Program-made: the position numbers and the translations under genes
Shown: one piece after another, positions 1 through 4,484 of the stretch
How the letters are laid out: the number at the start of each line of letters is the position of its first letter
How positions within the stretch are numbered: the first letter of the stretch is position 1
The notes under the pieces: model-generated
What the model was told of the DNA's origin: nothing
The model's input: the letters and a program-made list of their open reading frames with translations, nothing else
Database searches by the model: none
Assembly (NCBI GenBank): GCA_025924295.1
Contig: JAICEG010000352.1
Location: 1 to 5,458 of the forward strand
Direction: 5' to 3'
DNA length: 5,458 nucleotides
DNA from: Vicinamibacteria bacterium
GTDB lineage: Bacteria > Acidobacteriota > Vicinamibacteria > Vicinamibacterales > UBA2999

Positions 1-818
1 CCCACGAACCACGAGACCTTCCTGCGGTTCGCGGCCGTTTCCACGCGCGACTTCCAGATCAAATAGGGGATCGCGGGCGCGATCACCGCGAAGAGCAGAG
101 GCCAATACAGAAGGGTCGAGGCGGTTCGGTCAAGAAGCCAAAGCGCGCTGCGCTCGGGAATGAAGGAGAGCCCGAGAACGGCGTTTGCACTGAACAATAC
201 GAGACCGAGAACACTCGTCACGATCAGAAAACCCCGGCCCATCGTCCGTGCCCAACGAGGCTTTGGTTCGGAAGGGAAGAGCCAGACAAAGAGCCAGAGG
301 GCAAATGCCAGGAACGCGTCTGCATAGAGCGGCGCGAGAAAGGCCGCAACTCCTGCGAGGGGACTGCCGCGCAGGACGACGAGCAGCGGACCGACAAACG
401 CCGAGGCGATGATGAGGAAGAACAGGCCAAGTGCCTGCACGCGGCGATCGCGCGTGCTGCCAGCCATGAGCAGGATGCCCGAGACGCCGAACAGCAAGAC
501 GTTCAGCGTCGAGGCCCATGGCACCACACCGGAAGCGATGAAGGTCCAGCCGATCAGCGCACCAATTGCCGCGACCGCGAGTTTCAAGCTGGTCAACGTC
601 GCGATTGCAACCGCGAGCACCAGCAGCGCACGCGCACCGCGCGAGTGATCGGCCACGACGCTGGCACGGCGCGCCTGACCGATGGCTGAGATGACGTGCA
701 GCGAATGAACGAACTCGGGGTCAGCCCCCTTGAGGCGATCGGACGATGCCCGCCAATCGATCGCGGCGTGATCGGCAACGGCCGCGGCGAGCGATTCGCT
801 CAGCTCCTCATCGCTCAC
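1..818 (-). CDS. Multi-pass membrane protein, probable signalling sensor coupled to the ECF sigma factor (3' end beyond left edge)
   Basis: The first 272 codons are visible, reading leftward from a GTG at 818, and the frame is still open at base 1. Residues 1-60 are hydrophilic and cytoplasmic-looking (start VSDEELSESLAAA, with AIDWRAS near residue 20 and LHVISAIGQARR near 40-50). About seven hydrophobic segments follow at roughly 64-85, 88-102, 105-120, 130-150, 155-180, 195-220 and 230-252. Charged stretches such as PSEPKPRWAR and ERSALWLLDR lie between them. The start overlaps the sigma-factor stop by 11 bases, so the two are almost certainly co-translated. In Acidobacteriota and related phyla, ECF factors are often followed by a membrane kinase or phosphatase whose short N-terminal region resembles this one; that is family knowledge from memory. 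The catalytic output domain (histidine kinase, Ser/Thr kinase or SpoIIE-type phosphatase) would lie outside the window and cannot be named. A later start is possible, but no better one was seen. Confidence 0.8.
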   Translation of the reverse strand, partial: MSDEELSESLAAAVADHAAIDWRASSDRLKGADPEFVHSLHVISAIGQARRASVVADHSRGARALLVLAVAIATLTSLKLAVAAIGALIGWTFIASGVVPWASTLNVLLFGVSGILLMAGSTRDRRVQALGLFFLIIASAFVGPLLVVLRGSPLAGVAAFLAPLYADAFLAFALWLFVWLFPSEPKPRWARTMGRGFLIVTSVLGLVLFSANAVLGLSFIPERSALWLLDRTASTLLYWPLLFAVIAPAIPYLIWKSRVETAANRRKVSWFV

Positions 819-1401
819 AGCGCATCTCGTCGCTGAGTCGCAGAAGTGCCCGTCGTACGGCGACGCGGGCAGCCCCGGGCGTGGGTTTCCTCAGAATGAG
901 CGCGAGCTGCTCGTAGCTGTATCCAAGCTCGATCCGCCCGATGATCGCTTCACGATCGCCTGGCGCTAGACGTGTCAACGCGTCGGCGTATCTCCGGCGA
1001 TCTTCTTCATCAATGGCCAGTTCCAGCGGCGAGGCGCCCGCATCGGCCGAGGTGTCGGTCAATTCGGAAGGGGCGGGGTGGCGCGCGGCATAGCGAAAAC
1101 GATCGCGAATGCGGTTGAGCAGCGAACGCCGCAGGTAGCCGAGCAGCGCACCCTCGCGCTGCGGCTCGAAGGAACCAAGGTTGCGAATCGTCTGCAGGAC
1201 GGTTTCCTGCACGACGTCCGCGGTATCAACCGAGTTTCTCGCCCAGCGGGGAATCCGCCCGTGAGCCCAGCGATGCAGGGAAGGAAGATAGCGTTGGAAC
1301 AGCCGCTCGAGCGCGCCGCTGTCGCCAGCACGTGCGCGCCGGAGGAGTTCGAGCGAAGGGGGATTGGATACAGGCGGAGTCGTCATTACAGGCCCGTCCA
1401 T
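808..1401 (-). CDS. ECF-type RNA polymerase sigma-70 factor
   Basis: A 197-residue protein, usual for group IV (extracytoplasmic function) sigma factors, which direct core RNA polymerase to dedicated promoters. Region sigma2 spans about residues 17-105. It begins with LELLRRARAGDSGALERLF and carries a core-binding helix around 60-80 (DTADVVQETVLQTIRNLGSF) and a region-2.4-like helix GYLRRSLLNRIRDRFR at 88-103. A poorly conserved acidic linker follows (about 110-136). Region sigma4 (about 137-193) has LTRLAPGDREAII and a helix-turn-helix around YSYEQLALILRKPTPGAARV. I chose the ATG at 1401 because the minus strand has GAGGG (1412-1408) six bases before it. An upstream in-frame ATG at 1515 would add 38 residues that do not look conserved, and an ATG at 1386 is also possible. 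No anti-sigma gene is visible. The overlapping membrane gene downstream is the likely regulatory partner (inference). Confidence 0.93.
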   Translation of the reverse strand: MDGPVMTTPPVSNPPSLELLRRARAGDSGALERLFQRYLPSLHRWAHGRIPRWARNSVDTADVVQETVLQTIRNLGSFEPQREGALLGYLRRSLLNRIRDRFRYAARHPAPSELTDTSADAGASPLELAIDEEDRRRYADALTRLAPGDREAIIGRIELGYSYEQLALILRKPTPGAARVAVRRALLRLSDEMRCER

Positions 1402-1548
1402 GGTGCACCCTCGGGCATCTTGGCACGAAGCCACGCGCCGCGGCAAGGCAGAGTCCACCTCGACCTGTACCGGTCGCTTGGGACGAACGTTCTCCACTCG
1501 GGTAGGGTTGGGCATGACGCCTGGCCCCAGGAGAACGGTCTAGCAGCC
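1402..1548. promoter_or_regulatory. Divergent intergenic region between sigma factor and membrane protein, with palindrome
   Basis: These 147 bases separate the divergent sigma-factor and 152-aa membrane-protein genes and must hold promoters for both unless the sigma gene starts at 1515. The core palindrome GAACGTTC lies at 1485-1492. With one extra base it extends to the quasi-palindrome GGA(c)GAACGTTCTCC at 1481-1495, a possible operator. The sigma-gene Shine-Dalgarno is GAGGG at 1408-1412 (minus). AGGAGA at 1529-1534 lies 14 bases before the plus-strand ATG, which is longer than usual spacing. I cannot assign convincing -10/-35 hexamers on either strand. Confidence 0.35.
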
Positions 1549-2007
1549 ATGACGTCCTCTCTTTGGTTCCTGGCGCTTGTCATCGGCGGAGTAGGAGGGG
1601 CACTCAACGCGATTTTGTCCGACCATGCGCGCCTGCTGCCCTCGATCGTCACGTTGACTCCAGGCGGGACCCGTGTGGTCCGAATCGGCATCGTTGGAAA
1701 CATCCTGACCGGGGTCACGGTGACCCTCTGTCTGTTCTGGGCCATCCAGGCCGCCGGCTCGACGCTCAACGCCAACGGCAGCCTCGGGCTCGTTCTTCTG
1801 GGATGCATCGATCTCTTCATCTCGTTCGTGTCAGCGCGATGGGTGACCAACGAAGTCGACAAGCTGGTCCTGCGCAAAGCGGTCTACAAGGCCGCGAGCG
1901 CTCCAGCGGCGCACCCCGACACGGTCGATCAGATGGAGTTGGCGCCTCCGTACACGCTCTACACGCTCGCGGATCGTCTGCTGCCACGGCGCGCGGGACA
2001 CCGATAG
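1549..2007 (+). CDS. Small integral membrane protein with three helices, unknown function
   Basis: A 152-residue protein with three predicted membrane helices: about residues 4-22 (LWFLALVIGGVGGALNAIL), 45-67 (RIGIVGNILTGVTVTLCLFW) and 78-97. A conserved-looking motif ARWVTNEVDKLVLRKAVYKAA follows the last helix at about 97-117, then a polar tail. The glycine-rich first helix, the GIVGN turn before helix 2 and the ARWxTNEVDKxxLR motif resemble a family of small uncharacterised bacterial membrane proteins I recall; no function is known to me. The start is the ATG right before the first helix. An AGGAGA lies 14 bases upstream, and the frame is open much further upstream only because it runs antisense to the sigma gene. 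It is transcribed divergently from the sigma factor, and a hairpin follows its stop. Confidence 0.82.
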   Translation: MTSSLWFLALVIGGVGGALNAILSDHARLLPSIVTLTPGGTRVVRIGIVGNILTGVTVTLCLFWAIQAAGSTLNANGSLGLVLLGCIDLFISFVSARWVTNEVDKLVLRKAVYKAASAPAAHPDTVDQMELAPPYTLYTLADRLLPRRAGHR

Positions 2008-2013
2008 TGTTCA

Positions 2014-2035
2014 GCAGATCGCGTCAGCGGTCTGC
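2014..2035 (+). terminator. Stem-loop after the three-helix membrane protein gene
   Basis: GCAGATCGC (2014-2022) pairs with GCGGTCTGC (2027-2035) around the tetraloop GTCA. This gives 9 bp with one G-U, starting 6 bases after the stop codon. No T-run follows on the plus strand (ACACAAAAACC instead), so this is not a classical intrinsic terminator. It may mark the mRNA 3' end or assist Rho-dependent termination. Confidence 0.4.
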
Positions 2036-2127
2036 ACACAAAAACCTATCGATTCAGATCCACTGCGCAAGCGAACGCGGACGCAAGTGAAGCGCGGCCC
2101 GGGACACGGCTGAAAAAGCGCGCATGG

Positions 2128-2133
2128 TACAAT
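2128..2133 (+). promoter_or_regulatory. Probable -10 box of the tRNA-Lys promoter
   Basis: TACAAT, one base off TATAAT, stands 13 bases before the mature tRNA 5' end. Transcription would begin near 2140 with a leader of about 7 bases. No clear TTGACA-like -35 is seen 16-18 bases upstream (the area reads CACGGCT). Confidence 0.45.
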
Positions 2134-2146
2134 GCTGTGCTTCTCA

Positions 2147-2221
2147 GGGCCCCTAGCTCAGTGGTAGAGCACCTGACTTTTAATCAGGGTGTCCCGGGTT
2201 CGATCCCCGGGGGGCCCACCA
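2147..2221 (+). tRNA. tRNA-Lys (anticodon UUU), CCA encoded
   Basis: A complete cloverleaf can be folded by hand. The acceptor GGGCCCC (2147-2153) pairs with GGGGCCC (2211-2217). The D arm is GCTC/GAGC, and the anticodon stem is CCTGA/TCAGG with loop CTTTTAA. The T arm is CCGGG/CCCGG with loop TTCGATC. The discriminator is A at 2218 and CCA is encoded at 2219-2221. The anticodon TTT occupies 2179-2181 and reads AAA/AAG lysine codons. All stems are perfectly paired, so it should be functional. Confidence 0.97.
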
Positions 2222-2240
2222 TCTGTGCTAGCCTTCGCGC

Positions 2241-2351
2241 ATGACTGTCATGCTGCTCCCGCCGAAGAAGTGGACACGACTCCATCGCTGGATGTGGGTG
2301 ACAGTTGCCATCCTCGGGATAGCCGTCGCGATCGTTGACGGCATCATCTGA
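2241..2351 (+). CDS. Possible 36-aa single-helix membrane microprotein
   Basis: ATG at 2241 (or the in-frame ATG at 2250) to TGA at 2349-2351. The product starts MTVMLLPPKKWTRLHRW, positively charged, and then runs into one hydrophobic helix (WVTVAILGIAVAIVDGII) that extends to the C-terminus. The Lys/Arg-then-hydrophobic layout suits a small inner-membrane protein with a cytoplasmic N-terminus. Against it, there is no Shine-Dalgarno before either ATG, the start lies only 19 bases after tRNA-Lys, and 36 codons can stay open by chance in GC-rich DNA. Family not recognised. Confidence 0.35.
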   Translation: MTVMLLPPKKWTRLHRWMWVTVAILGIAVAIVDGII

Positions 2352-2384
2352 TCGACTCGCAAGGTCTCCGCACTTTCCCGCACG

Positions 2385-2411
2385 AAAAAATCCCGGTTCG
2401 CTGAGTCGGGA
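2385..2411 (-). terminator. Weak minus-strand terminator-like hairpin with T-run
   Basis: Read on the minus strand, TCCCG (2411-2407) and CGGGA (2395-2391) form a 5-bp stem around an 11-base loop, followed directly by six T (2390-2385). The U-run is good but the stem is short. It would serve leftward read-through from the operon ending at 2852, about 440 bases away, or nothing at all. Confidence 0.25.
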
Positions 2412-2641
2412 CGCCCGCGCGTCGACGGCAGCAGTCCAGGTGTGAGGCACACACTCCGTGCTCATCCGCTGCAAGAACCGTCGGCGATGCCAGAATTTAC
2501 AAGAGCACAGACTGGTCGCGAGCTCGAAGACTTCCTGCAAGCGAGGTCCCTCCACTCATCAGTCCTCGACGTATCTGGCACCGGCGTTGCCATCACTCCT
2601 CGGTGGTCGCGAAAGTACGGCCCAGTTGCCAGGAGATGACC

Positions 2642-2824
2642 ATGGCTGACAATCAGAACCCGAAGCGGGAGCAGGACCGAAAACGCCACACGCAGAATCC
2701 ACCGCCCACTGATCCCTATCAGCCGGCAAAAGAGCGGCCGATGGACGATCCCGGTCGCGGGCACGGTGACAAGTTCGAGCGTCAACTGCCCGGCAATCGT
2801 GAACCTGGCCAGAAGCCGGACTGA
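2642..2824 (+). CDS. Small (60-aa) highly charged, disordered protein, unknown function
   Basis: The ATG at 2642 has an excellent Shine-Dalgarno, AGGAGA at 2631-2636, five bases upstream. This start is preferred over in-frame codons further left (from 2603). The 60-residue product has no hydrophobic core. It is rich in Lys, Arg, Asp, Glu, Gln, Asn and Pro (MADNQNPKREQDRKRHTQN at the start, NPPPTDPYQP around 19-28, GNREPGQKPD at the end). It should be soluble and intrinsically disordered. Such small hydrophilic proteins are often stress or desiccation-linked, but nothing here proves that. It converges on the operon to its right: 27 bases separate the two stop codons, with a strong palindrome between, and its own stop lies in the loop of one alternative hairpin. 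No homologous family recognised. Confidence 0.68.
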   Translation: MADNQNPKREQDRKRHTQNPPPTDPYQPAKERPMDDPGRGHGDKFERQLPGNREPGQKPD

Positions 2825-2847
2825 GTCGTGTCCGGCTTCGGCCGGAC
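2812..2847. repeat. Overlapping palindromes between convergent stops: REP-like element or bidirectional terminator
   Basis: Three copies of one half-site alternate in orientation. GAAGCCGGAC (2812-2821) can pair with GTCCGGCTTC (2830-2839), a perfect 10-bp stem with an 8-base loop. GTCCGGC (2830-2836) can instead pair with GCCGGAC (2841-2847) around TTCG, a 7-bp stem with a C(UUCG)G tetraloop, among the most stable loops known. The two hairpins exclude each other. The position between convergent genes suits a bidirectional transcript end, though no T-runs follow. The unit also resembles a dispersed palindrome I recall from Acidobacteriota assemblies, where spurious translations read SGFSRT on one strand and VRLKPDTT on the other; here the frames give SGFGRTR and VRPKPDTT. 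Confidence 0.55.
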
Positions 2848-2851
2848 TCGC

Positions 2852-3034
2852 TCACGCTTCGCGGGTGTGCCTCGTGATCGCATGATCGCGATCCGGTCCG
2901 CTGTCTGCCTGATCCTCTTTCTCGAGCGCCTGGCCGCTCGCCGTGCGCGGCCGGCCTTCAGCTGTCGGCGATCGCCGGCTCTGCTCTCGTCGATCGCGCC
3001 TGCCACCGTCCTGATCAGTTTTTCGTCGAGTCAT
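2852..3034 (-). CDS. Small (60-aa) Arg/Asp/Glu-rich disordered protein, last gene of the methyltransferase operon
   Basis: ATG at 3034-3032, preceded by GGAGGAGGG with ideal spacing (core GGAGG six bases from the ATG), down to TGA at 2854-2852. The 60-residue product is almost wholly polar: MTRRKTDQDGGRRDRREQSRR at the start, then EGRPRTASGQALEKEDQ and a His/Arg-containing end. It has no membrane segment and no Cys. Its first 20 bases overlap the end of the upstream Cys-rich gene in another frame, and its Shine-Dalgarno is paired in a perfect hairpin, so translation should depend on ribosomes finishing the upstream gene. It has exactly the length of the convergent plus-strand protein at 2642-2824 and a similar composition, but I cannot align the two convincingly. 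An extended ATG at 3076 in the same frame exists but lacks a good binding site. Function unknown. Confidence 0.62.
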   Translation of the reverse strand: MTRRKTDQDGGRRDRREQSRRSPTAEGRPRTASGQALEKEDQADSGPDRDHAITRHTREA

Positions 3035-3230
3035 GACCCTCCTCCGCGATGGAGGAGGGCAAACGATGTGCCGCATAACCGCTGCACGTCAGAACTGGCA
3101 GCCTCGGGTAGCGCGCGAAGCGCGCGTCGGTGAATGAGAGCTCACACCGAAGGAACGTGGCGCCCTTCGACGAGGCGATCGTTCGTGCGTGTGTGCAGGT
3201 TCCGCAGAGTCCGGGGTAAGGCGCCGTCAC
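3015..3230 (-). CDS. Small Cys-rich (CxxC) putative zinc-binding protein, 71 aa
   Basis: GTG start at 3230-3228, only 3 bases after the methyltransferase stop (TGA-gcc-GTG), so the pair is probably translationally coupled. The putative metal ligands are Cys9 and Cys12 (GLCGTCTHAR), possibly His14, then Cys29 (FLRCELS) and Cys49 (LPVLTCSGY). The pattern C-x2-C-x-H...F-x-x-C...(R)YPRLPV-x-x-C-x-GY matches a family of tiny bacterial proteins I recall, often annotated hypothetical or DUF. Structural zinc binding is an inference from the four cysteines. The C-terminal 15 residues (about 57-71) are polar and look under different constraint, since this DNA also forms the hairpin and start region of the overlapping next gene. 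Molecular role unknown. Confidence 0.8.
   Translation of the reverse strand: MTAPYPGLCGTCTHARTIASSKGATFLRCELSFTDARFARYPRLPVLTCSGYAAHRLPSSIAEEGHDSTKN
3037..3059 (-). promoter_or_regulatory. Shine-Dalgarno-sequestering hairpin (translational coupling element)
   Basis: In the leftward mRNA, CCCTCCTCC (3059-3051) pairs perfectly over 9 bp with GGAGGAGGG (3045-3037) around the loop ATCGC. The second arm is the ribosome-binding site of the gene starting at 3034, two bases away. Both arms lie inside the last codons of the 71-aa Cys-rich gene, where they encode PSSIAEEG. Ribosomes translating that gene would open the hairpin and free the site. A temperature-responsive role is an alternative. Confidence 0.6.
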
Positions 3231-3233
3231 GGC

Positions 3234-3974
3234 TCAGACTCTTCGGATCACGGCGGTGTACCGTGGATTGTCGACGGTGAAGAAGCGATCGACGTCCCAT
3301 CCGGTGCCATCCACGATCGCCGACATCTCCGCGGGTGAGACGAGCAGATAGTCGAACCAGCGGCCGACCCATTCCTGGTAGCGGATCCGAATACGAATCT
3401 GGCCCGACATTCTCCCGCGACGACGATTGAGTCGTTGGTACTTGCGATGAGCGGGCTCGTCGGTCTGATACGGATCGAGCGACTGCACGAGGAGCACGGC
3501 GCCGTCGCGCGTGATGCGGTGCATCTGCCGGAGCAGCCTCTTCGCGCGGGAGTAGCTGCCGAACAGACCGAAGTTGTTGCCGAACATGACAACGGTGTCG
3601 ACGATGCCGCGCGGAAGCGTGCCGACGTTCTCGAAGGGAAGCAGGCGCGCGTCCTTCACACCGCGTGACCTGGCGGTCTTGACGGCGAGCGGCGAGTTGT
3701 CGATGGCGATGACGCGAAAGCCCCTGGCTTGCAGGTGCAGCGCCACGCGACCGGCGCCGCATCCCACGTCGAGCGCTGTTCGTCCGCGCGCGCATCGAAT
3801 CGCGCGTTGTTCGGGTTTCGACCAGTGCCGGAGGTCGGCGAAATACGACGCGTTGGTCGGGCCGGCGTTGACGAAGCCGTCGTCACGCTCGACGATCTCG
3901 ACCGGAGTACCGCGCTCGAGGAACGCGCGGATTTGCTGACCGTATGCATCCCGACTCGGGGGAACGGGTTTCAT
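3234..3974 (-). CDS. Class I SAM-dependent methyltransferase
   Basis: A 246-residue Rossmann-fold methyltransferase. Motif I, which binds S-adenosylmethionine, is LDVGCGAGR at 68-76. The acidic residue that holds the ribose hydroxyls is Asp92 in VIAIDNSP (88-95). The motif near strand 4 is VDTVVMFGNNFGLFG (125-139), and LLRQMHRITRDGAVLLVQ (147-164) is the usual helix plus strand 5. The N-terminal about 60 residues include YGQQIRAFLERG and a short segment SYFADLRHW, and the C-terminal part is a substrate-side lid typical of the Methyltransf_25/11 type. The substrate cannot be told from sequence; a small-molecule target is most usual. The ATG at 3974 is weakly supported: GGGAG lies about 12 bases upstream, and the ATG at 3978 is out of frame. 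It leads the operon with the Cys-rich and disordered proteins. Confidence 0.92.
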   Translation of the reverse strand: MKPVPPSRDAYGQQIRAFLERGTPVEIVERDDGFVNAGPTNASYFADLRHWSKPEQRAIRCARGRTALDVGCGAGRVALHLQARGFRVIAIDNSPLAVKTARSRGVKDARLLPFENVGTLPRGIVDTVVMFGNNFGLFGSYSRAKRLLRQMHRITRDGAVLLVQSLDPYQTDEPAHRKYQRLNRRRGRMSGQIRIRIRYQEWVGRWFDYLLVSPAEMSAIVDGTGWDVDRFFTVDNPRYTAVIRRV

Positions 3975-4039
3975 TCATTGAGCCTACTCCCTGGGGAGAA
4001 CCGCTGACCACACCCCGCAAACCCCTTGGGCCCGGGTCA

Positions 4040-4080
4040 CGGCAGGCTGAATCTGCCGGCGAGACGCGCTAAGATAGGAT
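4040..4080 (+). promoter_or_regulatory. Hairpin/operator candidate and possible -10 boxes before tRNA-Glu
   Basis: CGGCAG (4040-4045) and CTGCCG (4053-4058) form a 6-bp inverted repeat with a 7-base spacer. The overlapping hexamers TAAGAT (4070-4075) and TAGGAT (4075-4080) are the most -10-like sequences before the tRNA and would give a leader of roughly 35-40 bases. No consensus -35 is seen. The methyltransferase promoter (minus) must also lie within 3975-4122, but I could not place it. Confidence 0.3.
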
Positions 4081-4122
4081 GTTTGTGGTTGGCGCGAGGC
4101 GCTCGACCACGGTGCTCCATAC

Positions 4123-4198
4123 GTCCCCATCGTCCAGAGGCCTAGGACGCGGCCCTTTCAAGGCTGAAACCCGGGTTCGAATCCCGGTGGGGACGCCA
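4123..4198 (+). tRNA. tRNA-Glu (anticodon UUC), CCA encoded
   Basis: The acceptor GTCCCCA (4123-4129) pairs with TGGGGAC (4188-4194). The D stem is GTCC/GGAC, and the anticodon stem is CGGCC/GGCTG (one G-U) with loop CTTTCAA. The T arm is CCGGG/CCCGG with loop TTCGAAT. The discriminator is G at 4195, with encoded CCA at 4196-4198. The anticodon TTC at 4157-4159 decodes GAA/GAG. The gene is intact, and the DNA immediately 3' of it is accessory in character. tRNA 3' ends are favoured integration sites, but I found no second copy of the T-arm/3' end within the window. Confidence 0.97.
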
Positions 4199-4213
4199 GA
4201 AAATCTCAATAAT

Positions 4214-4405
4214 TCAATCCTGGGTCAACCGGTTAGCGCGTGAGGGGTGGCGTCCCCTCGGCGCGAGTCTCGTGCCGTTTTGGTATCGGTGCGCTCGACG
4301 CAAGAAGCGCAGGGCGAGCTGGTGTCGAAGCGCGTGGATTTCGAGGTGCAGTGCAGCCCGAGACCAGAGCAGGAACTCGAACTGAGCGGAGCAGCGAAAC
4401 GCTGC
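4214..4405 (-). pseudogene. Decayed IS transposase fragment (N-terminal part of an integrase-type transposase)
   Basis: Reading leftward from about 4405, the frame gives FLLWSRAALHLEIHALRHQL (residues straight before 4316), then ALRFLRRAHR and a run that departs from any family before a TAG at 4216-4214. The SRxALxLExxALRHQLAxLxRR signature is, from memory, the conserved N-terminal segment of rve/DDE integrase-type transposases common in Acidobacteriota and other soil bacteria. In intact copies it is followed by a PRLxxxDRLLWxWLSR block and then the catalytic core. Neither appears here, nor does any DDE motif. There is no start codon with a binding site, and the upstream part of the open frame (4406-4495) is antisense to the TIR gene start. 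I call it an inactive scar. Confidence 0.55.
4237..4265 (+). terminator. GC-rich hairpin downstream of tRNA-Glu
   Basis: GAGGGG (4242-4247) pairs with CCCCTC (4254-4259) around TGGCGT. After a T-G pair and one bulged base the stem continues with CGCG (4237-4240) against CGCG (4262-4265), about 11 bp in all. It lies 39 bases after the tRNA end and may end the tRNA transcript. The nearest T-run (GTTTTGG) is about 9 bases further on, so intrinsic termination would be weak. It also falls inside the transposase remnant. Confidence 0.35.
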
Positions 4406-4439
4406 GCATACCCATTCCCGGTGGGCACAGCCTGTCGAA

Positions 4440-4445
4440 TATAAT
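4440..4445 (+). promoter_or_regulatory. Consensus -10 box for the TIR gene
   Basis: A perfect TATAAT (within CGAATATAATGCG) stands out in this GC-rich DNA, 40 bases before the preferred ATG at 4485. Transcription would start near 4452, giving a leader of about 33 bases, or only 12 if the GTG at 4464 is used. The -35 region is weak (TTCCCG at 4415-4420 with a 19-base spacer). Confidence 0.5.
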
Positions 4446-4484
4446 GCGAGTCGAACCCCGCCTGTGACCGTTGCGGACACACTC

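Larger units (their letters stand above)
2222..2641. other. Mostly non-coding spacer between tRNA-Lys and the 60-aa disordered protein gene
   Basis: This is a 420-base stretch without a confident gene. It contains one possible 36-codon ORF near its left end and an A-tract with a weak hairpin at about 2385-2411. Short open frames on both strands lack ribosome-binding sites and recognisable protein features. The promoter for the gene at 2642 should lie at its right end; TTGCCA at 2587-2592 is the only -35-like hexamer noticed, and it has no good partner. Confidence 0.5.

Noticed and set aside
130..519. Minus-strand 129-codon ORF within the membrane sensor gene
   Set aside because: It is a frame-shifted shadow of the seven-helix protein, whose hydrophobic frame is continuous from 818 to base 1.
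1078..1548. N-terminal extension (157 codons) of the plus-strand membrane protein frame
   Set aside because: It runs antisense across the sigma-factor gene and has no domain character. The hydrophobic protein begins cleanly at the ATG at 1549.
2184..2555. Minus-strand ORF of 123 codons ending in VGPPGIEPGTP
   Set aside because: The PGIEPGTP end is the well-known spurious translation of the antisense strand of a tRNA gene. It overlaps tRNA-Lys, and the rest has no protein-like pattern.
2828..3133. Plus-strand ORF starting SGFGRTR
   Set aside because: It lies antisense to the two small minus-strand genes and starts in the palindrome. No binding site, and composition typical of antisense frames.
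3142..3795. Minus-strand 217-codon Arg-rich ORF
   Set aside because: It is an out-of-frame shadow of the methyltransferase, which has clear SAM-binding motifs in its own frame.
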